Shown here one piece after another: positions 1 through 10,650 of a stretch of DNA of 64,000 nucleotides. The number at the start of each line of letters is the position of its first letter. Position 1 is the first letter of the stretch. The DNA comes from JAATGI01 sp036510675 (lineage in GTDB: Bacteria; Pseudomonadota; Alphaproteobacteria; ATCC43930; CGMCC-115725). The notes under the pieces are model-generated. The model saw nothing but the letters and a program-made list of their open reading frames with translations. It was not told the DNA's origin and did no database searches. Made by a program: the position numbers and the translations under genes. The stretch spans positions 20,188-84,187 of the forward strand of contig DATCDN010000102.1 of NCBI GenBank assembly GCA_036510675.1, written 5' to 3'.

Positions 1-2
1 GC

Positions 3-965
3 ACCACGTTGCCGCTGTTCCATACCAACGCGCTCAATACGCTGTTCCAGGCGCTGATCGAAGGCGCGACGGCGGTGTACGAGCCGCGCTTCTCCGCCTC
101 CGATTTCTGGCGCGGCCTGGAGCGCCATCACGCCACCGTCACCTATCTGCTGGGCGCGATGGTGCCGATCCTGCTGTCGCGCCCGCCCGACCCGGCGGAG
201 CGTGCGCATCGCGTCCGCGTCGCGCTGGCGCCTGGTGTGCCGGCGCAATTTCACGCCCCTTTCGCCGAACGCACCGGCATCGGCCTGATCGACGGCTATG
301 GTTCGACCGAGACCAATTTCGTCATCGGCACCAGTCTCGCCGAACAGCGGCCCGGTGGCATGGGCACGGTGTTTACGGGATTCGCCGCCCGCGTGGTCGA
401 TGAGTTCGACAATGAATTGCCGGACGGCACGCCCGGCGAATTGATCTTGCGTGCCGACGCGCCCTTCGCCTTCGCCGCCGGCTATTTCGGCGCGCCCGAC
501 AAGACGGTCGAGGCATGGCGCAATTTGTGGTTCCACACCGGCGACCGCGTCATCCGCGAGGCGGATGGGCATTTCAAATTCGTCGATCGGATGAAGGACG
601 CGATCCGCCGGCGCGGCGAGAATATTTCCTCCTTCGAGGTCGAACAGGTCATCCTCGGCCATCCCGCCGTTGCGACCGCCGCCGTGTTCCCGGTGGCGTC
701 CGAGCTGGCCGAGGACGAGGTGATGTGCGCCATCGTCAAGAAGCCGGGCGGTAGCTTGACCGAAGTGGAGCTGATCCGCTATTGCGAACCGCTGCTCGCC
801 TATTTCGCGGTGCCGCGCTTCGTTGAGTTCGTCGAGGCGCTGCCCGCCACCGAGAACGGCAAGATCCAGAAGTACAAACTGCGCGAGCGCGGCGTACAGC
901 CCACCACTTGGGACCGCGAGGCCGCCGGCATCGTGATCAAGCGGCGCCGCGAACCTGGTCGATGA
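3..965 (+). CDS. Acyl-CoA ligase, C-terminal part (cut by window edge)
   Basis: C-terminal ~320 residues of an AMP-forming acyl-CoA synthetase (ANL superfamily); the N-terminal adenylation part lies outside the window, and the frame is open through base 1. Visible motifs are DGYGSTETNF (A5-type motif), the GDRVIRE segment with the family aspartate, the hinge region VDRMKDAIRRRGENIS, and the C-terminal NGKIQKYKLRE with the conserved acyl-adenylate lysine. Hinge and tail look most like the CaiC/long-chain ligase branch, but the substrate cannot be read from the sequence. It converges on a ring hydroxylase and the two coding regions overlap by 29 bp at their 3' ends, so both stop codons lie within the neighbour's frame. 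Confidence 0.88.
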   Translation, partial: TTLPLFHTNALNTLFQALIEGATAVYEPRFSASDFWRGLERHHATVTYLLGAMVPILLSRPPDPAERAHRVRVALAPGVPAQFHAPFAERTGIGLIDGYGSTETNFVIGTSLAEQRPGGMGTVFTGFAARVVDEFDNELPDGTPGELILRADAPFAFAAGYFGAPDKTVEAWRNLWFHTGDRVIREADGHFKFVDRMKDAIRRRGENISSFEVEQVILGHPAVATAAVFPVASELAEDEVMCAIVKKPGGSLTEVELIRYCEPLLAYFAVPRFVEFVEALPATENGKIQKYKLRERGVQPTTWDREAAGIVIKRRREPGR

Positions 966-2574
966 GGGCAAGCGGGTCGGCGGGCGCGGCATCGCCGCGC
1001 CACGCCACATGCACATCCGGCCGTGACAGAAGCAGCTTCCGGGGATAGAGCGCGGCCGCCGCCTCCGCCTCGACATCCAGCACCGCCAGGGGAAATTGCC
1101 GCGCTTGCGCGGCGGCGACCAGCGGCCCGACATCGATCGAACGGTCGAACCGCAACAGCGTGAAATCCGGCCCCAGCGCATCGTAGAGCGAGCGCCCGTC
1201 GTGCAACCACAGATGCGGCGTTCGGCAGCCGGGCACCGTCGAGGGCATGAAATCGGCCATGGTATAGGCCGGCGCCGCCTCGCCGTCATAAGCGATGATC
1301 GGCGAGGCATCGTAGAAATAGCCGAAATTCAGCCCGCCGGCGCAATATTGATTGACGTTGAGATCGTAAAGCGCGCGTCCGAACTGGGCGCGCGTGGCGT
1401 CCCCCGCCGCGCCCGGCGCCTCGATATCCTCCGGCACCGCCGCGCGCTGGCGGCTCAGCGCGATCGCGTGATCCATGGCGAAGCGCGAAACTTGCTCGGT
1501 GATCGGCTGGCGTTCGGCCTCATAGGCATCGAGGATGGCCGGCGCGCCCCACCCTTTCACGCGGGCGGCCAGCAGCCAGGCGAGATTGGCCGCGTCGGCG
1601 ATGCCGGCATTCATGCCATAGCCACCCATCGGCACCCAGATGTGCGCGGCATCGCCGCACAGGAACACGCGCCGGTCGCGAAAGCGATCCGCCACCAGGC
1701 GGCGGCCGATCCAATCTTCCTTGCTGATGATCTCGTAGTCAAAATCGGCGCCGACGCCGAGAATCAGGCGGATGCATCGGTCGCGGTCCACCGCGTCGAA
1801 ATCGTCCTCGCCGGGGCGCAGGTAATTGTGAATCAGCCAGGTCTCGCGCCCGTCGATGGCGTACATGTTCCCCGTGCGGCGCGGATTGACCGCGAACGTG
1901 CCCCAGCACGGCGGGTGCCGCATCAGGCCGAGCAGCGACGGCGCGCGGATGAAGGTCGATTGCACCCGCTGCACCACCGCATCACCGCTCAGCGTCGCGC
2001 CGATGGCGCGGCGAATCTCCGATCGTCCGCCGTCGCAGCCGACCAGGTAATCGCACGCGATGGACTGGCGCTCGCCGGTGTCGAGGTCGAGCACGCTTGC
2101 CGTCACCCCCCGCGCCGACTGCGTGACTTCGTCGCATCGCGTGCGGGTGAGAATGCGCAGGGTCGGCATCGCGGCGGCGTGCCGGAACAGGATCGGCTCG
2201 AGATAAATCTGATTGATGCGATGCGCCGGCTCGGGCGTCGGCCACCATCCGTCCGGCCCGCTTTTATCGGTATAGCGCGTCGCGCGGCCCGGAATAGGAA
2301 TACGCGCGACCTCAATGCCCGTGGCGGTGGTGCGATAGGCGATATCGTTCGGAAACTCGGCCGGCAGGCCGGCGTCGCGCACCTCCTCGACGAGGCCGAG
2401 GCGGCGGAACACCTCCATGCTGCGGGCGGCGACATGGTTGCATTTAACGCTGGGCGGCTCGCCCCGGTGCCGCGTCTCGACCATCATCACGTCGATGCCG
2501 CGCCACGCGAGGTCGATCGCGAGCGTCAGCCCCACCGGCCCCGCGCCGACGATAAGCACCGAAGTCTCGATCAT
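937..2574 (-). CDS. FAD-dependent aromatic monooxygenase (PheA/TfdB type)
   Basis: 545-residue class A flavoprotein monooxygenase using NAD(P)H and FAD to hydroxylate a ring. It shows the dinucleotide fold GAGPVGLT at residues 10-17, the DG motif CDGGRSEIRRAIG near 180, and the second FAD motif FLCGDAAHIW near 305 followed by the GMNAGIADAANLAW helix. The last ~150 residues match the thioredoxin-like C-terminal region of phenol-hydroxylase relatives. The start at MIETSVLIVG is chosen because the fold begins at once; the frame is open 12 codons further. A near-palindromic operator lies 28 bp upstream. The substrate is unknown; phenolic acids are a reasonable guess given the neighbouring CoA ligase. 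Confidence 0.88.
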   Translation of the reverse strand: MIETSVLIVGAGPVGLTLAIDLAWRGIDVMMVETRHRGEPPSVKCNHVAARSMEVFRRLGLVEEVRDAGLPAEFPNDIAYRTTATGIEVARIPIPGRATRYTDKSGPDGWWPTPEPAHRINQIYLEPILFRHAAAMPTLRILTRTRCDEVTQSARGVTASVLDLDTGERQSIACDYLVGCDGGRSEIRRAIGATLSGDAVVQRVQSTFIRAPSLLGLMRHPPCWGTFAVNPRRTGNMYAIDGRETWLIHNYLRPGEDDFDAVDRDRCIRLILGVGADFDYEIISKEDWIGRRLVADRFRDRRVFLCGDAAHIWVPMGGYGMNAGIADAANLAWLLAARVKGWGAPAILDAYEAERQPITEQVSRFAMDHAIALSRQRAAVPEDIEAPGAAGDATRAQFGRALYDLNVNQYCAGGLNFGYFYDASPIIAYDGEAAPAYTMADFMPSTVPGCRTPHLWLHDGRSLYDALGPDFTLLRFDRSIDVGPLVAAAQARQFPLAVLDVEAEAAAALYPRKLLLSRPDVHVAWRGDAAPADPLALIDQVRGAA

Positions 2575-2601
2575 GAGTTCCGTCCCGACACGGCCGCTAT
2601 C

Positions 2602-2623
2602 TTGGCACAAAATTTCGCGCCAA
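2602..2623. promoter_or_regulatory. 22-bp near-palindrome, candidate operator
   Basis: The 22 bp read TTGGC at the left and GCCAA at the right around an AAATTT core; 9 of 11 base pairs are symmetric. It lies 28 bp before the ring-hydroxylase start and about 140 bp before the divergent secreted-protein gene, where a repressor or LysR/MarR-type regulator could sit. No regulator gene is adjacent. Call rests on symmetry and position only. Confidence 0.45.
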
Positions 2624-2763
2624 ACAGCGTTGCCATGCCCGATTGCGACGCGTTGCCGCTTGCCGCCGTCGGTCGGGGAGACAATATTCGCGCTGGCGTG
2701 TTGCTGGAATGAATAGCCAGCGATATCGCGATGACTATGATGGAGTGTACGATTGTGAGCCTA

Positions 2764-3174
2764 ATGAAGGCGCCGTGGCGTGCCACCCTTGCCGTGGCGG
2801 TGACCATCGCCCTCGTCGGCCTGCCGCTGGTCGCGCACGCGCGCGCCGATCCGCAATGGCTGAAATGCGGCCTGACACAGGACATCGTGCGCGACAGTTC
2901 GGGCAAGACCACGACCAAGAAGCTGACCGGCTCGGTCGTCTTCCTGATCGACGATGTCGAGGATAATTTCTTTACCTATAATATCCAGACCAAGGCCTTC
3001 ACCAAGCTGCAGGCCGATGTGCGGAACAAGGCGGTGACGTTCTATGACGGCCCGCTGTTCGACACGATCAGCCGGGTCACCGGAACCTTCACCGTGGTCG
3101 AATCACCCTTTCACGAGGCCCATGGCAGTTGCGCCGTCATCGATCCGATGGTGAAGGACAGGCCGAAATTCTGA
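2764..3174 (+). CDS. Small secreted protein of unknown function
   Basis: 136-residue protein with a clear Sec signal peptide: positively charged MKAPWR, a hydrophobic stretch of about 16 residues (LAVAVTIALVGLPLVA) and a likely cleavage after HARA. The mature part is about 110 residues, has cysteines near the start (KCGL) and end (GSCAVID) and no motif I recognise. The reading frame is open 11 codons upstream, but the start at MKAP gives the shortest normal signal peptide. Its stop codon abuts the stop of the convergent glgX with no intervening base. Confidence 0.6.
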   Translation: MKAPWRATLAVAVTIALVGLPLVAHARADPQWLKCGLTQDIVRDSSGKTTTKKLTGSVVFLIDDVEDNFFTYNIQTKAFTKLQADVRNKAVTFYDGPLFDTISRVTGTFTVVESPFHEAHGSCAVIDPMVKDRPKF

Positions 3175-5295
<2,121 letters not shown>

Positions 5296-5327
5296 GCGAT
5301 CCCCCGAGCGGCATCCGGCACCTCTAC

Positions 5328-5346
5328 GAGAGCGCATAGCACTCTC
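5328..5346. promoter_or_regulatory. 19-bp inverted repeat upstream of glgX
   Basis: GAGAGCGCATAGCACTCTC: seven of eight arm positions pair around a 3-base centre. It sits 33 bp before the glgX start on the minus strand, a position that suits a repressor site overlapping the start of transcription. No cognate regulator gene is adjacent. Confidence 0.35.
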
Positions 5347-5450
5347 AATAGATCGTCAGACGGCGATCCCACTCTAACATGCCGGGTCGCGGACAAGTTC
5401 CGGCGCGGCCCGGCTTCGCGGCGCGCCGCCCGGATGGTTCCGCTAAAGGA

Positions 5451-5867
5451 TCAGTCGTTCGCCGCCACGACGGCTTCGACCTCCAGCAGGAACTCCTCCT
5501 TCACCAGCCGATTGATCACGATCAGCGTGTTGGGCGGATAAGGCTGTTCGCCGAAGAGCTTGGGGAAATGCGCGGCCCGCAGCCGCATGAATTTCTCGAT
5601 GTCCTGGGCGTGGACCAGATAGGTCGTGAATTTGATGACATCGCGGAACCCGACCCCGACGCCGCGCAGGACGGCCGCCATGTTGTCGAAGACCTGATGG
5701 AACTGGGTGTCGAAATCATCCTTGCCGGCGACATTGCCGGCGGCATCGACCGAGAGCTGTCCGGCGAGGAACAATAGCGTGCCCGCCTTGACCCGCGTCA
5801 CATGAGAATAAAGGCCCTGGGGCGGGCATCCCTCCTCGGGATTGATGTATTCGATGCGATTGGACAT
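5451..5867 (-). CDS. Rid family protein (YjgF/YER057c/UK114)
   Basis: 138-residue single-domain Rid protein, a trimeric chorismate-mutase-like fold whose archetype RidA hydrolyses reactive enamines/imines released by PLP enzymes. Family landmarks are GTLLFLAGQLSVD, the FDNMAAVLRGVGVGFRDVIKFTTYL helix-strand segment and the tail LLEVEAVVA. In the segment aligning with PARSCVEV of E. coli RidA it reads PPNTLIVI, so the catalytic arginine is replaced by asparagine; this is a feature of the Rid4-7 type groups. MSNRIEYIN is taken as start because GGGGAG lies 7 bases before it. It is divergent from a GntR regulator. Confidence 0.9.
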   Translation of the reverse strand: MSNRIEYINPEEGCPPQGLYSHVTRVKAGTLLFLAGQLSVDAAGNVAGKDDFDTQFHQVFDNMAAVLRGVGVGFRDVIKFTTYLVHAQDIEKFMRLRAAHFPKLFGEQPYPPNTLIVINRLVKEEFLLEVEAVVAAND

Positions 5868-5916
5868 GCCGAGGCTCCCCCAAAATGTGATCATATTTCG
5901 ACCAATCTAGGCGGGA

Positions 5917-5933
5917 TTGCAGAAAATCTACAA
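5917..5933. promoter_or_regulatory. 17-bp imperfect palindrome, candidate GntR operator
   Basis: TTGCAGAAAATCTACAA: arms TTGCAG and CTACAA pair at five of six positions around 5 bases. It lies 50 bp before the Rid start, in the intergenic stretch shared with the divergent GntR gene. The same TTG...CAA 17-bp frame recurs at 11143 and 16253. Binding by the local GntR protein is inferred from position. Confidence 0.35.
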
Positions 5934-6039
5934 TATAAAAATCCGCCAAAGGACGGCTGATAGACCCCGATTGATGCGGCAAAACCGCGGCGATCGGGTG
6001 GGCAATGGCAGAGCTCGGCGAATCTAAGCGATTGATTTC

Positions 6040-6068
6040 TTGCAAAATTGGCTTTTGCCGACAATATT
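6040..6068 (+). promoter_or_regulatory. Candidate sigma70-type promoter for GntR/FAH operon
   Basis: TTGCAA and AATATT hexamers separated by 17 bp, about 90 bp before the GntR start. The rest of the 293-bp divergent stretch (5868-6160) is AT-richer than its surroundings and holds no coding sequence I can support. Confidence 0.35.
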
Positions 6069-6160
6069 AACGGTTGATCCAAAGGCCGTGCCCGCGACCA
6101 ATCCAAATTGCCCTAAAATAAGCATTGCCCGTCCGCCGGACTCCCAGAAAGCCAGACAGA

Positions 6161-6901
6161 ATGGATTCATCGAAGACGCTGCAGCAAATTCCCAAGGCCG
6201 CGCTGTTGCCGGAGATCGTTTATCAACAATTGCGGAATGCCATTCTGACGGGCGTGTTTCGGCCAGGCGAAACCTTGCGTCAAGAAGATGTGGCGAAGCA
6301 ATTGGGTGTCAGCCGCGGCCCATTGCGCGAAGCCCTGCCGCGACTTGAAGCCGAGGGCATGATCGTTTCGATGCCGCATCGCGGCTGCGCCGTGGTGTCG
6401 CTGGCGCCCGAGGAAATCGCGGAAATTTTCGAGCTGCGCGGCATGCTGGAATCGAGCCTCGCCAAGATGGCGGCGCGCGAGCGCAGCGCCGAGACGGCGC
6501 GGCAGCTCCAAGCGCTGAATGCCACCATGCGCACCCTGGCGGAAAGCGACAGCGAGGCGGACCGGGTGCGCTGGTACGACCATAATTACGAGCTGCACAA
6601 TCTGCTGCTGAGCTCCGCCGGGCGGAAGCATCATCTGCGCATCCTGGAAATCGTGAAGGCACTGGCGGAGCCCTATATCCGCATGGAGATCAACCTCACT
6701 GGCAATTTGATGGTGGCGCAGCAGGAGCACGAAGATCTGGTCGAGGCGTTCGCCGCCGGCGATTGCGAACGGCTCGAGGATCTGACACGCGTCCATGTCC
6801 AACATACGGCGGACCGGCTGATGAACGCGATCCACCACCACCCGCCGGCGGATATCGCCCAACGTGGCGCGGCGGCCAAGGCCGACATCACGGAACTCTG
6901 A
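6161..6901 (+). CDS. GntR family transcriptional regulator (FadR/FCD type)
   Basis: 246-residue regulator. The winged helix-turn-helix occupies about residues 15-75 (IVYQQLRNAILTGVFRPGE, then VSRGPLREALPRLEAEGM), and the all-alpha FCD ligand-binding domain follows from about residue 85, with histidines in DHNYELHN and GRKHHL placed like its metal/ligand residues. Members usually repress catabolic operons and are released by an acidic metabolite. An ATG at 6161 is preferred over an in-frame TTG 36 bases upstream. It ends 2 bases before the FAH-family hydrolase, so the two are probably co-transcribed. Palindromes before both nearby Rid genes are its likely targets. Confidence 0.9.
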   Translation: MDSSKTLQQIPKAALLPEIVYQQLRNAILTGVFRPGETLRQEDVAKQLGVSRGPLREALPRLEAEGMIVSMPHRGCAVVSLAPEEIAEIFELRGMLESSLAKMAARERSAETARQLQALNATMRTLAESDSEADRVRWYDHNYELHNLLLSSAGRKHHLRILEIVKALAEPYIRMEINLTGNLMVAQQEHEDLVEAFAAGDCERLEDLTRVHVQHTADRLMNAIHHHPPADIAQRGAAAKADITEL

Positions 6902-6903
6902 TC

Positions 6904-7770
6904 ATGAAATTGGTGACCTTTCGCCACGGCGAGCGGACCCTGCCCGGCGCGCTGATCGACGACCAGGTCGCGGATCTGTCGGGCACCGCGTCGACGCTGC
7001 TGGGCCTCATCGCCGCCAGTCCCGATGGACGCGCGCTGGGTCCGGCGATCGCCGCCGCGCCACGGCTGCCGCTGGCGGCGGTCCAATTGCTGGCGCCGAT
7101 TCCGGTGCCGGCGCGCAACATCTTCTGCGTCGGCAAGAATTACGCGGCGCATGCGCGGGAATTTCAGCGCTCGGGCTTCGATGCGACCTCGTCTGGCCAG
7201 GACGTGCCGCAGGCGCCGGTAGTCTTCACCAAGGCCCCAAGCACCGTCATCGGACCCGGCGTGCCCATCCCGGGACACCTCGACCCGACGCGGAGCGTCG
7301 ATTACGAGGGCGAGCTCGGTGTCATCATCGGCCGGGGTGGGCGCGGCATCACGCGGCAAGCGGCCATGGAGCATGTCTTCGGCTACACCATCATCAATGA
7401 CGTCACCGCCCGGACGCTGCAGCAGGACCATAAGCAGTGGTTCCTCGGCAAGAGCATCGACGGGTTTTGCCCGATGGGGCCGACCATCGTCACGACCGAC
7501 GAGATTCCCCACCCTGCCCGGCTGACCTTGCAGACGCGCGTCAATGACGAGTTGCGCCAGGACGCGCGGGTCGAGGATTTGATTTTCGATATTCCGGTTT
7601 TGATCGAGACCATCTCGCGCGGCATCACCCTGATGCCCGGCGACATCATCGCGACCGGCACGCCGGAAGGCGTCGGCATCGGCTTTAAGCCGCCCAAATA
7701 TCTCCAACCCGGCGATGTCGTGAAAATCACCATCGAACCGATCGGCACGCTCGGCAACAGCGTCGCCTAA
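6904..7770 (+). CDS. Fumarylacetoacetate hydrolase family protein
   Basis: 288-residue FAH-fold enzyme. Family members are hydrolases, hydratases, isomerases or decarboxylases acting on 2-keto-acid-like products of ring cleavage. The C-terminal catalytic domain shows FCVGKNYAAHARE, the metal-binding glutamates in DYEGELGVIIG, the FGYTIINDVTARTLQ segment and the family signature TGTPEGVGIGF. The start MKLVTFRHGE follows the GntR stop by 2 bases. The 3' end overlaps the convergent MOSC/reductase gene by 4 bases. In this setting a role in lower-pathway aromatic catabolism is likely; the exact substrate is not readable. Confidence 0.9.
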   Translation: MKLVTFRHGERTLPGALIDDQVADLSGTASTLLGLIAASPDGRALGPAIAAAPRLPLAAVQLLAPIPVPARNIFCVGKNYAAHAREFQRSGFDATSSGQDVPQAPVVFTKAPSTVIGPGVPIPGHLDPTRSVDYEGELGVIIGRGGRGITRQAAMEHVFGYTIINDVTARTLQQDHKQWFLGKSIDGFCPMGPTIVTTDEIPHPARLTLQTRVNDELRQDARVEDLIFDIPVLIETISRGITLMPGDIIATGTPEGVGIGFKPPKYLQPGDVVKITIEPIGTLGNSVA

Positions 7771-9434
7771 AGGTCGAGCGTCACGATCTCGCTCGACGCG
7801 CGCGAGACGCACGCCGTCAGAAATTCCCGCTGCTCCGACGGCGACAACACATAGTCGCGATGATCGACGATGCCATCGCGGTATCGCACCTTGCAGGTGC
7901 CGCAGGTGCCGGATTCGCACGATGACGGTATCGTCAATCCCGCTTGGCGCAATACGTCGAGGATCGAGCGGTCGGCTGGCACGTCCAGAACGCGGCCCGA
8001 CGAGGCGATCCGGATCTGGAACGCTCGACAATCGGCTATGTCCTTCACGGCCAGCGGCACGAACGATTCGAAATGCACCCGCCGCGCCGGCCAGTGCCGC
8101 GTCGCGCGATGCACCGCATCCATCAGCCCCGCCGGGCCGCAGCAATAGACATGCGTGCCGTCATCGACCGGCGCCAGCAATTCCGCGACCGGCAATCGCG
8201 CGCGCGGATCGCCGCCGGTGAAGTGGCGATGAAGCGTGCCGTTCTTGCCGACCATCGCGGCCAGCCGGTCGAGAAACGGCGCCGCCGCCGCGTCGCGCGC
8301 GCAATAATGCAGGACATAGCGATCGCCCGTCAGCTCGAACCCGCGAATCATCGAGAGAAAGGGGGTGATGCCGATGCCGCCCGCGATCAGCAGATGCGTC
8401 TCGGCACCGAGGATGGCGGGGAAGCTGTTGCGCGGCCGGGAAACCGTCAGCCTCGTTCCAGCCGCCACCTGCTCGTGCAGAAACTTGGCCCCGCCCCGGC
8501 CATTGGCGGTGAGACCGACGCCGATCTCGTAATACCCGTCTGATACCAGGTTGCATATCGAATAATGCCGCGAAGTTCCGTCGGCGAGGCGCACATCGAT
8601 ATGCGCTCCCGGGTCGAACGCGGGCAGTTCGCGCCCCGCGACCGGCGACAACCGAAACCCTTTGACCGACGCGGTCTCGTCATGCACCGCGTCTACCGTG
8701 ACCTCGAACCAGTCCGGCTCATCGTCGGCGACCGGCGGCCGGTTCCACAGCCGATCCTCCCAGTCCTCGACCCTCGCCGCCTCGACCCGCTTCGCGAACA
8801 CACCGCGCAGCGATGGCGCCATCGCGTTGAGGTTCGCCAACGCGCGCGCCGCCTCCATGTTCTTCGGCTCGCGATAGAGATAATGCTGGATTCGGGCCAC
8901 GGGCCACGCATCGGCCTCGCGCTCGACGATCGCGATCGTGTCGCCGGGCGCGACGAAGCCCGGCTCGATCACCGAATAGTACCAGCCGGTGCGGAAGGTC
9001 TCTTGCGTGCGCCGCGAAATGAAATCGCGGCCAAAGCGATGATTGAGCTTGTAGCAAGGCTGGCGGCTTTGCACGACTTGCAGCAAGGCACCGCCGACGC
9101 GCACCCGGTCGCCGATGCAGACATTGCTTTCATCGAGCCCGTCGGCGACCAGGTTTTCGCCGAAGCCGCCGGGGCCGAAAAGATGGGCGATATCAGGGAC
9201 CTCGGCGCGCCACGCCTCGTAATGGTGCAACGCGTATTGCAACAGCGCCTTATAGGGGCCGCCATGGATGACGGCCTCCGCCTGCTCATCGCCCTCGACG
9301 CCCAGCTTGCCGACCCAGACCGGGCCGGAGCGCCGCTGCTTATCGATGGCGGAGGTGACGCCAGAGCGGCCCAGCGGTTTCGGGCGGCCGGTCCGAAGCT
9401 CCACCAACCGCGTCGTCAAATCCCGGTAATCCAT
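7767..9434 (-). CDS. MOSC domain fused to FAD/2Fe-2S ferredoxin reductase
   Basis: 555-residue fusion. Residues 1-150 are a YiiM-like MOSC domain (GPVWVGKLGVEGDEQAEAVIHGG, conserved Cys127 in SRQPCYKL), followed by the 3-alpha domain to about 215. Residues 240-555 are a phthalate/vanillate-type oxygenase reductase: flavin motif SRHYSICNL (289), NAD motif AGGIGITPFLSM (351), and a C-terminal plant-type 2Fe-2S cluster with Cys506, 511, 514 and 542. Such fusions are known in Proteobacteria. The reductase half could feed electrons to a Rieske oxygenase; two oxygenase genes lie elsewhere in the window, none next to it. It is the last gene of the Rid/VOC/RraA operon (16-bp gap). Confidence 0.92.
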   Translation of the reverse strand: MDYRDLTTRLVELRTGRPKPLGRSGVTSAIDKQRRSGPVWVGKLGVEGDEQAEAVIHGGPYKALLQYALHHYEAWRAEVPDIAHLFGPGGFGENLVADGLDESNVCIGDRVRVGGALLQVVQSRQPCYKLNHRFGRDFISRRTQETFRTGWYYSVIEPGFVAPGDTIAIVEREADAWPVARIQHYLYREPKNMEAARALANLNAMAPSLRGVFAKRVEAARVEDWEDRLWNRPPVADDEPDWFEVTVDAVHDETASVKGFRLSPVAGRELPAFDPGAHIDVRLADGTSRHYSICNLVSDGYYEIGVGLTANGRGGAKFLHEQVAAGTRLTVSRPRNSFPAILGAETHLLIAGGIGITPFLSMIRGFELTGDRYVLHYCARDAAAAPFLDRLAAMVGKNGTLHRHFTGGDPRARLPVAELLAPVDDGTHVYCCGPAGLMDAVHRATRHWPARRVHFESFVPLAVKDIADCRAFQIRIASSGRVLDVPADRSILDVLRQAGLTIPSSCESGTCGTCKVRYRDGIVDHRDYVLSPSEQREFLTACVSRASSEIVTLDL

Positions 9435-9450
9435 AAACCTAACCCTGCGA

Positions 9451-10164
9451 TCAGCGGCGCGCTTTTCGCCAGGAATCGTACTCGCGCCGGACTTCCTCGG
9501 TCGCGGGAAAGATATCGAGAATCGATCGCCCCTCGGCGATCTTTTCCTCGGCGAATTCGTCGTAGGCCGCCGTTTCCGCCGCCTCTTGCGCTAATTCGTC
9601 AGCCATGGCGGCGGGCACGATCACCACCCCCTCGGCGTCGCCGACAACGATATCGCCCGGATAGACCGCCACCCCGGCGCAACCGATCGGCACCTCGACA
9701 TCGGCCGAATGGAGGCCGATCGGCGTGGCCGGCGACGACGTTTGGCGCTGATAGGCGGGCAGTCCGACCCTAACGACGCCCGCCAGGTCCCGGTAGCCGC
9801 CATCGGTGACGATGCCGGCACAGCCACGCGCCTTGAGCCGGCCGATCATCAGATCGCCGGCGGAGGCCGACCGTGGCGCGTCGCCGGCATCAATGACGAG
9901 AACCGCGCCGGGCGGACACTCTTCCAGCGCCCGGCGCTGAACATTGTCGGGCCGCCCGAACGCGCCGAGACTGTCGATATCCTCGCGCGCCGGAATGAAC
10001 CGCAACGTATAGGCCGGCCCGACCATGGCCCCCAATCGGCCATCAACCGGCGCGATGCCGTGCAGGAATTGATTTCGCAGCCCCCGCTTGAGGAGGCCAT
10101 TGGTCAGCGTCGAGACGCCGGCCTTTTGAAGCAAAGCCTTGGTTTCCGGCTTCAGTGCCGTCAT
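9451..10164 (-). CDS. RraA family protein (HMG aldolase-like)
   Basis: 237-residue protein of the RraA/4-hydroxy-4-methyl-2-oxoglutarate aldolase family. The signatures are GPAYTLRF, the GAVLVIDAGDAPRSASAGDLMIGRLKARGC stretch that carries the substrate-binding residues, IVTDGGYRD and the terminal IVVGDAEGVVIVP. In protocatechuate and gallate meta-cleavage pathways this fold cleaves 4-carboxy-4-hydroxy-2-oxoadipate; other members only bind RNase E. The catabolic operon favours an aldolase or decarboxylase here. Start MTALKPE is supported by GGAG 7 bases before it; it follows the VOC gene by 19 bp. Confidence 0.88.
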   Translation of the reverse strand: MTALKPETKALLQKAGVSTLTNGLLKRGLRNQFLHGIAPVDGRLGAMVGPAYTLRFIPAREDIDSLGAFGRPDNVQRRALEECPPGAVLVIDAGDAPRSASAGDLMIGRLKARGCAGIVTDGGYRDLAGVVRVGLPAYQRQTSSPATPIGLHSADVEVPIGCAGVAVYPGDIVVGDAEGVVIVPAAMADELAQEAAETAAYDEFAEEKIAEGRSILDIFPATEEVRREYDSWRKARR

Positions 10165-10183
10165 GTCGATCTCCAAAATCGCG

Positions 10184-10633
10184 TCAGGGCACGCTAAGAA
10201 ACTGGGCCGCGCCCTTGCTGAGCATCGCCTGGCGATCGGATTCCCGGGTTTCGGATTCCGGAAAGTTCAACTCGACCGAGACTCCGTCCGGGTCTTTCAT
10301 GAAAAACTGGGTATTGCCGCTATCGGGCAGCACGATGACATTGAAGTCGATATGCGCGGCATCGAGAATCGCACGCGTGCGTTCGGCGCCGGCACAGGAG
10401 AATGAGATATGATGCAGCCGACCCGTTTGGACCACCGGGCGGTCGGGGTCCGTCGCGCTCCTGCCGATCAGATGGACCGTCGGCAGATCGTTCTCGCAAT
10501 AGAGCCACAGGCCAGGAAACGGCAGCGGCGGCCGCGCGCCGACATAAAGGCCGAGAAGCTCGCAGTAGAAATGCGTGGTCGCTTCGATATCGGCGACCTC
10601 CAGGGTGTAGTGGTCGATGTGATGCAGGCCCAT
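10184..10633 (-). CDS. VOC family protein (glyoxalase/extradiol-dioxygenase fold)
   Basis: 149-residue vicinal-oxygen-chelate protein with two beta-alpha-beta modules. Likely metal ligands are the first-strand histidine in HHIDHYTLEV, a histidine in RLHHISFSC and the glutamate in GVSVELNF. The DPDGVSVEL signature is typical of glyoxalase-like and type I extradiol dioxygenases; one VOC unit is too short for a classic two-domain extradiol enzyme. Start ATG has a strong GGAGAGGGAA just ahead. It is the second gene of the operon, 17 bp after the Rid gene. A paralogue with the same GARPPLPFPGLWLY-like segment is encoded at 46550. Confidence 0.88.
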   Translation of the reverse strand: MGLHHIDHYTLEVADIEATTHFYCELLGLYVGARPPLPFPGLWLYCENDLPTVHLIGRSATDPDRPVVQTGRLHHISFSCAGAERTRAILDAAHIDFNVIVLPDSGNTQFFMKDPDGVSVELNFPESETRESDRQAMLSKGAAQFLSVP

Positions 10634-10650
10634 TTCCCTCTCCTATGGAC

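Noticed and set aside
1096..2712. 538-residue open frame antisense to the ring hydroxylase
   Set aside because: Mirror of the codon pattern of the real gene, low-complexity Arg/Ala composition, no start signal or homologous motif.
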